Origin: Ktedonobacterales bacterium
GTDB lineage: Bacteria; Chloroflexota; Ktedonobacteria; Ktedonobacterales; JADMIN01
Reading direction: 5' to 3'
DNA: 10,405 bases
NCBI GenBank assembly: GCA_025450405.1
Contig: JANWHL010000232.1
Location: 1-10,405 of the forward strand
In this document: positions 6,341 to 10,405 of the stretch, piece by piece
Layout of the letters: each line of letters starts with the position of its first letter
How positions within the stretch are numbered: the first letter of the stretch is position 1
Made by a program: the position numbers and the translations under genes
The notes under the pieces: generated by a model
What the model was told of the DNA's origin: nothing
Seen by the model: only the letters and a program-made list of their open reading frames with translations
Database searches by the model: none

Positions 6341-7195
6341 ATGAGCAGCGGAAGAACCGTGATCGCGCTGGTGATCTTGTTTGTGGGGGTGATGGCGCTT
6401 CTGCTCCTGCGCTACGACCCACATCTCTTCACCGCGGCCCTCGCCAATCCGCTCATCACCGTGCCGGCGGTCGGTATCCTGGCCGCCATCGTCGGTATCT
6501 GGACGACCCACCGTGTGCCCGACCCCAAGCGCGCCGTCGTCTTTTACGACGAGCGCTTTGACCGCATCGACCCGCGCGGGCGCTTTTCGTTACTGCCCGG
6601 CATCGAACGCATCGGCGCCGAGATCTCGCTCGCGGAGCATCGCGTCCTCAGCGCCTCCATACACATTTTCGACGTCGAGGGCAAAGCGCATCAGGCCGTT
6701 TTTTCGCTCGCCTGGCGTCTGGTGCCCACCGCCTCACGACCGACGAGTGAGCGCGAGCGCCGTGTCCTGCTGATGACCAATCCCGAGCGGCAGCGCATTG
6801 TCTTGCAGACACTCGAAGACCTGCTGCGCGAACAGGCCCGCTGTATGAAACTGGATGCTCTCACCGCATATCTCACCACGCGGGAGAACATCGAGCGCCT
6901 GCGCACGCTCCTCTCCACCTGCCTGCGCGAAGACGTAATCTACGTTGACCGCCTGCACCTGGTCAACTTCGTCCCCGCGGAGAAGAAGAAAGATGACGCG
7001 CCGCTGACCGCGCGCGAGACCCGCACCTCACACGTCGCGAAGACGTGGCGGCAGGACGGCGACGCCCGCCGGCTCGAGATCGACCGCACCGACGAGACGA
7101 CCCGCGGCCTCGTACCCGCGCCCAAGCCCGAAAACGCCAAACCCGGTGACACCAAACCCGGCGAGAATCAGGGCGGCGCGGCCAGGGGCGCCTGA
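6341..7195 (+). CDS. Membrane protein with SPFH/band-7-like domain
   Basis: A 284-residue protein with two N-terminal membrane helices (about 6-24 and 38-55) and then a soluble domain. RAVVFYDERFDRIDPRGRFSLLPGIERI (64-91) resembles the opening of SPFH/band-7 (stomatin/prohibitin) domains, where a rising strand and a G-R-x-x-x-x-P-G-x-x-x-I turn lead into SLAEHRVLSASIHIFDVEGK (96-115) and AVFSLAWRLV (119-128). A helical, charged segment (135-200) would correspond to the following helix, which in the family promotes oligomer rings. The tail (212-284) is polar and probably disordered, with short KPG(D/E) repeats at 267-276. SPFH proteins act as membrane scaffolds; the client here is unknown. GGAGGGAGG at 6324-6332 lies eight bases before ATG 6341. 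It is 94 bases after the rhodanese gene, so a shared transcript is possible. The similarity is by pattern only and distant. Confidence 0.65.
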   Translation: MSSGRTVIALVILFVGVMALLLLRYDPHLFTAALANPLITVPAVGILAAIVGIWTTHRVPDPKRAVVFYDERFDRIDPRGRFSLLPGIERIGAEISLAEHRVLSASIHIFDVEGKAHQAVFSLAWRLVPTASRPTSERERRVLLMTNPERQRIVLQTLEDLLREQARCMKLDALTAYLTTRENIERLRTLLSTCLREDVIYVDRLHLVNFVPAEKKKDDAPLTARETRTSHVAKTWRQDGDARRLEIDRTDETTRGLVPAPKPENAKPGDTKPGENQGGAARGA

Positions 7196-7230
7196 CTTAC
7201 GCCCACGTGGCGCTCGTCAGGATACCCCGG

Positions 7231-7260
7231 AGGCATGCCTGGCGGCGCCGCGAGCGGCGC
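7231..7260. terminator. Paired inverted repeats between convergent genes
   Basis: The 109-bp gap between the two stop codons (7195 and 7305) contains a 10-bp palindrome AGGCATGCCT (7231-7240) and a hairpin of GCGCCG and CGGCGC around a CGAG tetraloop (7245-7260). Both could terminate transcripts from either side, though neither has a T-run. Confidence 0.35.
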
Positions 7261-7304
7261 TCCTCCCGACGATTGAGTGGCGGCGCGCCAGCGTCCCGGC
7301 CGCA

Positions 7305-8081
7305 CTAAACATCAATCACTTGGCCATCATAGGGGATCAGCAGCGACCCCTTGAAGCTGATCCCTGCCTCCGCCCGCGCCTCCGCCTCGCTGAAGCGCGG
7401 CCCAAAGCCCAGATGCACCAGCGCTAGCGCGCCCGCGCCCGCCTCTGCCGCTTGCTGGCCGGCCTCCAGCGCGGTCATGTGCTTGCTGATGCGCGCGTCG
7501 GCCACATCCCGGTGCGCGAACGTGCATTCCGTGATCAGCAGGTCCACGTCGCGCGCCAGCGCGGGCAGCGCCGGCGTCGGCTGCGTATCGCAGGTATAGC
7601 ACACCGGACCCCGCGGCAGGTCCAGCCGCACACCCACCGACGGCAGGGCGTGGTCCATCCGGCCAAATCGTGTGCTGATGCCCGCCAGCGTCGGCGTGGA
7701 TCCCGAGTCAATCGTCCGCAAATCCAGGGCGAACGGCCAGCGGTCCAGCGTCAGCTCATACCGGTAGAGCGAGAGCAATCGCTGAATGACCTCCTGGACC
7801 TCGGAGAGCGCCCAAATCCGTAGCGGCGTGTGGCGGCCCGACAAGCGGAAGCTCTCGATCAGCGAGGGCAAAGCACCAATGTGATCGATATGCGCATGCG
7901 TGATGACGAGATCCTTCACCCCATCTGGTGGGATCTTCGCGCGCGCCAGCGATCGGTAGATGTCGCCTCCCGCGTCGATCTGCAGCCAATCCGTGCCGTC
8001 CAGGCTGATAGCCAGAGCGCTATTGGCGCGCTCCACCGATGGCAGCGCCGCTCCGGTCCCAAGAAATATCAGCTCAGCCAT
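7305..8081 (-). CDS. RNase Z-like metallo-beta-lactamase-fold hydrolase
   Basis: A 258-residue zinc hydrolase of the RNase Z/arylsulfatase-like branch of the metallo-beta-lactamase fold. It opens with MAELIFLGTGAALPS and carries the full metal set: THAHIDH at 61-67 (His62, His64, Asp66, His67), His144 in MDHALPSVGVRL, Asp165 in YTCDTQP, and His223 in LVHLGFG. His201 in the HMTALEAGQQA helix matches the conserved HxTA motif. The spacing between His144 and Asp165 is only 21 residues, against about 70 in B. subtilis RNase Z, so the flexible tRNA-clamping arm is absent and tRNA 3' processing is unlikely; the substrate is unknown. ATG 8081 is preceded by AAAGGA twelve bases upstream. GTG codons at 8102 and 8105 are alternatives, the former overlapping the upstream stop as GTGA. 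Probably co-transcribed with the upstream membrane-protein gene. Confidence 0.9.
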   Translation of the reverse strand: MAELIFLGTGAALPSVERANSALAISLDGTDWLQIDAGGDIYRSLARAKIPPDGVKDLVITHAHIDHIGALPSLIESFRLSGRHTPLRIWALSEVQEVIQRLLSLYRYELTLDRWPFALDLRTIDSGSTPTLAGISTRFGRMDHALPSVGVRLDLPRGPVCYTCDTQPTPALPALARDVDLLITECTFAHRDVADARISKHMTALEAGQQAAEAGAGALALVHLGFGPRFSEAEARAEAGISFKGSLLIPYDGQVIDV

Positions 8082-8098
8082 ATCCGGTTTGGGTCCTT

Positions 8099-8899
8099 TC
8101 ACCACCGGTTGGGGCGCGATGGCTGGCCGCCAGGGCGCCCCTCGCGCGTCCCCGCGGGCGCCCGCGGCGCGTCGTATCCCGTGGCGTCACGCGGCCCACC
8201 GCGGTCCGGCGGTCCAGAGCGGCCGCGCCCACGGGCACCGCCGTCGCGGTCATAGCCTCCGCCAGGTCCATATCCACCGTGAGCCTGGCGGCCGTACGGG
8301 TCATACGCGGCGCGTCCTTCCCGTTCGGTCGCGCCGTCGTCCGCATTATAGCCGTTCCGGTCGGCAAACCCGCTCCGGCTCGTCCGCCAGCGATCATCCT
8401 TCCGTGGCCCACGTTCGCGGGCACCCGGCGATCCCGACACGCTTGCGCCGCGCGTCGGGGTCGCGTCCGCCTCCGCGCTTCGTCCCACCAGCGCGCCGAG
8501 CAGCCATGCCACACCGAGCAGCACGCTCGCCAGGAAAATCACGGCCGCGCTGGTGCGCAGAGGATGCACGCCGGCGACCGAAGGCACCAGTTCCAACCGG
8601 GCGCCGCCCACCACCAGCCCGATGACCACCACCGCGTATAGTCCGGCCGCGATCCCACCCGCGACGCCCGCCGCCGGGGCCCCGCCGCGCCGTCCCGCCG
8701 GCCAGCCCGCGACAACCGCGCCCAGCGCGACACCCGTCAGCAGCGCGGGTGGTCCCGAAAACACCGGACTGACCGCCAGGTGTGCGGTACGCTCGTCGAG
8801 CAGACCCTGGGTGGCGGCGTAATCAACCGCCGCGTTCGCCGCCAGGGGAAAAATGCCGGCGATGCCTCCAAGGACACCGGCAAGAAGCCGCGATGCCAT
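8099..8899 (-). CDS. Four-helix membrane protein with long disordered Gly/Arg-rich tail
   Basis: A 266-residue protein that I cannot assign to a known family. Four hydrophobic segments are visible, near residues 4-24, 45-65, 76-99 and 117-139, the first possibly a signal anchor. From about 140 to the end (266) it is polar and low in complexity: rich in Gly, Arg, Asp and Pro, with spaced Tyr residues (for example GGYGPGGGYDRDGG at 208-221), and charged segments such as ERGPRKDDRWR (162-172). Such a tail is expected to be intrinsically disordered. ATG 8899 has GGAGG seven bases upstream and a good promoter at 8974-9002, with a leader of about 68 bases. The RNase Z-like gene starts 17 bases after its stop, or overlaps it if a GTG start is used. 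The tail's reading frame is intact to the stop and appears genuinely coded, but composition bias makes homology calls unreliable. Confidence 0.75.
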   Translation of the reverse strand: MASRLLAGVLGGIAGIFPLAANAAVDYAATQGLLDERTAHLAVSPVFSGPPALLTGVALGAVVAGWPAGRRGGAPAAGVAGGIAAGLYAVVVIGLVVGGARLELVPSVAGVHPLRTSAAVIFLASVLLGVAWLLGALVGRSAEADATPTRGASVSGSPGARERGPRKDDRWRTSRSGFADRNGYNADDGATEREGRAAYDPYGRQAHGGYGPGGGYDRDGGARGRGRSGPPDRGGPRDATGYDAPRAPAGTREGRPGGQPSRPNRW

Positions 8900-8973
8900 A
8901 GACCTGCCTCCGGGCCCGGCTGGCCGGCCGCATCACAGCGCGCCACCGGCCCCGTAGATGAGTGGCTGCCGCC

Positions 8974-9002
8974 AGTGTACGCGCCAAGCGGCGGACCGTC
9001 AA
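8974..9002 (-). promoter_or_regulatory. Sigma-70-type promoter for the 8899 gene
   Basis: On the minus strand TTGACG (9002-8997) and TACACT (8979-8974) are separated by exactly 17 bases. The -35 matches 5/6 and the -10 matches 4/6. Transcription would start near 8967. The -35 sits in an inverted repeat. Confidence 0.65.
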
Positions 9003-9008
9003 GGTCCG
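8992..9008. promoter_or_regulatory. Inverted repeat over the -35 box
   Basis: CGGACC and GGTCCG are perfect 6-bp arms around a 5-base centre GTCAA, which is the core of the -35 hexamer on the minus strand. The placement suits a repressor or activator operator for the promoter at 8974-9002. Confidence 0.4.
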
Positions 9009-9086
9009 TGGCTAGGACGGCGAATCCACTCAGCCGTGACGCCTCTCACGCGCTTCCAACCATCACCCATTCATGACATCAGGTAC

Positions 9087-9662
9087 TCATGCCCGCCCAT
9101 CCTTGGCCTGGCCCGCCTCTACTCTGCGCACCGCGTCAAGAGTCCAGGGCGGCAGGCCGCGTGGTCGGCCCGTGGCGAGGTCCACGCAGACAATCGTCGT
9201 GCCACCCGTCGCGTAAAGCGTCCCCTCCCGCGACGCCCGAACGGCGTACTCCAACACCAGCGACGCCCGCCCCAGCCGTGTCGTGCGCACGCCCACCGAA
9301 ATCGGCACCATCGCCGCGATCGGCTGGCGGTAGGCGATGTGGGCATCGGAGACCACCAACGGCAACTCCAGCCGCCCATTGGTCGCCGCCGGCGCCACCC
9401 GGATTGTCCGGCCGCTCTCCGGCGCATCGCCCGCGTCCGCCGCCCCAGTCCCGAGCGCCGCGGCGAGCGCGGCACGGCGCACAGCGTCAAAATAGCCCAT
9501 GCGCCCCTGCTCAAAGTACGTGAGGTAGACAGCGTTGTTCACGTGACCCTGGTCGTCGAAGTCGCTGAACCGAACGTCCACCGGCACCCACACGCGAAAG
9601 TCCGCACCGAACGGCTCGCCAGCGACACCGCCTCGTGGTCCCCGTCCGCCTACGCCGGTCAC
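9087..9662 (-). CDS. Acyl-CoA thioesterase, hot-dog fold (FadM/4-HBT type)
   Basis: Predicted to hydrolyse acyl-CoA or aryl-CoA thioesters in the cytosol. The 191-residue protein has the family signature FSDFDDQGHVNNAVYLTYFEQGR at 32-54; Asp36 corresponds to the catalytic Asp13 of E. coli FadM by alignment of the D-x-x-x-H-V-N-N motif, with His40 following. The hot-dog strands continue from about 103 to 163 (VVSDAHIAYRQPI, VGVRTTRLGRASLVLEYAV, TLYATGGTTIVCVDL), and a long loop (64-97) separates the helix from them. GTG 9662 overlaps the methyltransferase stop as GTGA, with no strong ribosome site, which suggests translational coupling. The first 20 residues are Gly-rich and outside the domain, so a later start is possible. 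The substrate cannot be told from sequence. Confidence 0.93.
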   Translation of the reverse strand: MTGVGGRGPRGGVAGEPFGADFRVWVPVDVRFSDFDDQGHVNNAVYLTYFEQGRMGYFDAVRRAALAAALGTGAADAGDAPESGRTIRVAPAATNGRLELPLVVSDAHIAYRQPIAAMVPISVGVRTTRLGRASLVLEYAVRASREGTLYATGGTTIVCVDLATGRPRGLPPWTLDAVRRVEAGQAKDGRA

Positions 9663-10363
9663 CGCGCCACCACCACCGAGATCGCGAAGCCGTCCGTACC
9701 TTCGTCGTCCAGCGGCAGCGCGATCGATACCAGCCGTGGGTCCGCCGCCACCCGCTCGTCATACGCCAGGATGGCCCGGTTACCCTCGTCGGGGTCACCC
9801 TGAAAGGGCTTGCCGCCGCGGATACAGTTGTCCGCCACGATACACGTGCCTACCCGGCTCAGACGCAGCGCCCAATCGAGGTAGGTGGGATAGCCAGGCT
9901 TGTCGGCGTCAATGAAAATCAGGTCGAACGGCGCATCACTCTGAAGCGCCGGCAGCAGTTCGGCCGCGGGACCCACACGTACCTCGGCGCGATCGCCGAC
10001 GCCAGCCCGCGCCAGCGAGGCGCGCGCGACCGCCGCGTGCTGCTCGCTGACCTCCAGCGAAATGAGCCGGCCATCAGCGGGGAGCGCGCGCGCCAGCCAG
10101 ATGCCGCTATAGCCCGCCAGGGCACCGACTTCCAGGATCTTGCGGGCGCCACACGCGGCGGCGAGCACCTGGAGGAGCTTGCCCTGGAGCGGCGAGATCT
10201 GGATCGCGGGCATGCCCGCCTCCGCCGCCGCGCGAATGGACCCGCGCAACGCGTCATCTTCGGCGGCGAACCGCGCGGTCAGCTCCTTGTCAATCGCGCC
10301 TCTGGCACGGGCGTCGTCCCGCAGTTGCTGAAGCTCCTGCGCCTCGGTTGTCATGTCTGCCAT
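9659..10363 (-). CDS. O-methyltransferase, family 3 (CCoAOMT-like)
   Basis: An SAM- and divalent-metal-dependent O-methyltransferase that would methylate a catechol-type hydroxyl. The 234-residue protein has SAM motif I KILEVGALAGYSGIWLA at 75-91, Glu104 in ISLEVSE as the likely ribose ligand, the metal motif FIDADKPGY at 150-158 (Asp152), and Asp178-Asn179 in IVADNCIRGG, which match the three metal ligands of caffeoyl-CoA methyltransferase. MPAIQISPLQGKLL (51-64) is the usual segment before motif I. ATG 10363 follows GGAGAGGAAG (10384-10375) at a long spacing of 11 bases; ATG 10354 is an alternative start. The upstream promoter is not within the window. It is linked to the thioesterase by a four-base overlap, so both probably act together or are at least made together. 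The substrate is unknown. Confidence 0.95.
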   Translation of the reverse strand: MADMTTEAQELQQLRDDARARGAIDKELTARFAAEDDALRGSIRAAAEAGMPAIQISPLQGKLLQVLAAACGARKILEVGALAGYSGIWLARALPADGRLISLEVSEQHAAVARASLARAGVGDRAEVRVGPAAELLPALQSDAPFDLIFIDADKPGYPTYLDWALRLSRVGTCIVADNCIRGGKPFQGDPDEGNRAILAYDERVAADPRLVSIALPLDDEGTDGFAISVVVAR

Positions 10364-10405
10364 GATGGTGATCGCTTCCTCTCCAAAAAGTCGACGTGTC
10401 AGCGC

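Noticed and set aside
8958..9803. Plus-strand open frame opposite the thioesterase gene
   Set aside because: Arg/His/Pro-rich with no domain, and it overlaps a clear hot-dog thioesterase on the other strand.
1..10405. Mobile element, phage, CRISPR or defence island
   Set aside because: No transposase, integrase, terminal inverted repeats, spacer-repeat array or recognised defence domains were seen; codon usage looks uniform by eye.

Overview
The window is G+C-rich bacterial DNA (roughly two thirds G+C by eye), densely packed with short gaps, frequent GTG starts and good Shine-Dalgarno sites. The genes do not fix the organism. A UMP-synthase-like orotate phosphoribosyltransferase beside a class 2 dihydroorotate dehydrogenase, a selA gene and a large GT-C-like membrane protein would suit a high-G+C Chloroflexota-type bacterium, but that is a tentative inference. 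There is no rRNA, recognisable tRNA, CRISPR array, transposase or phage gene.

Left part (1-3355): a plus-strand pair for pyrimidine synthesis (pyrE-like, then pyrD, joined by a GTGA overlap) converges on minus-strand selA with only 8 bp between the stop codons. SelA implies that the organism makes selenocysteine, although selB, selC and selD are not in the window. The orotate phosphoribosyltransferase is atypical at several PRPP/pyrophosphate-binding positions.

Middle (3356-7195): a 333-bp divergent intergenic region carries a four-unit 14-bp tandem repeat, a perfect TATAAT and an extended -10 facing selA. It is followed on the plus strand by a polytopic GT-C-like membrane protein, a small helix-turn-helix-like protein, a single-domain rhodanese and a two-helix membrane protein with an SPFH/band-7-like domain. 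The last three sit close together and may be co-transcribed.

Right part (7305-10363): all genes are on the minus strand, in two probable transcription units. The upstream unit encodes a family 3 O-methyltransferase and a FadM/4-HBT-type hot-dog thioesterase, again joined by a GTGA overlap. The second unit starts from a well-formed TTGACG-17-TACACT promoter and encodes a four-helix membrane protein with a long Gly/Arg/Asp/Tyr-rich disordered tail, then an RNase Z-like metallo-beta-lactamase-fold hydrolase.

Most of the content is housekeeping or accessory metabolism. I see no clear new multi-gene system. The points most worth a second look are the atypical PyrE, the repeat-bearing selA divergent region, the disordered-tail membrane protein paired with an arm-less RNase Z-like hydrolase, and the small HTH/rhodanese/SPFH cluster.
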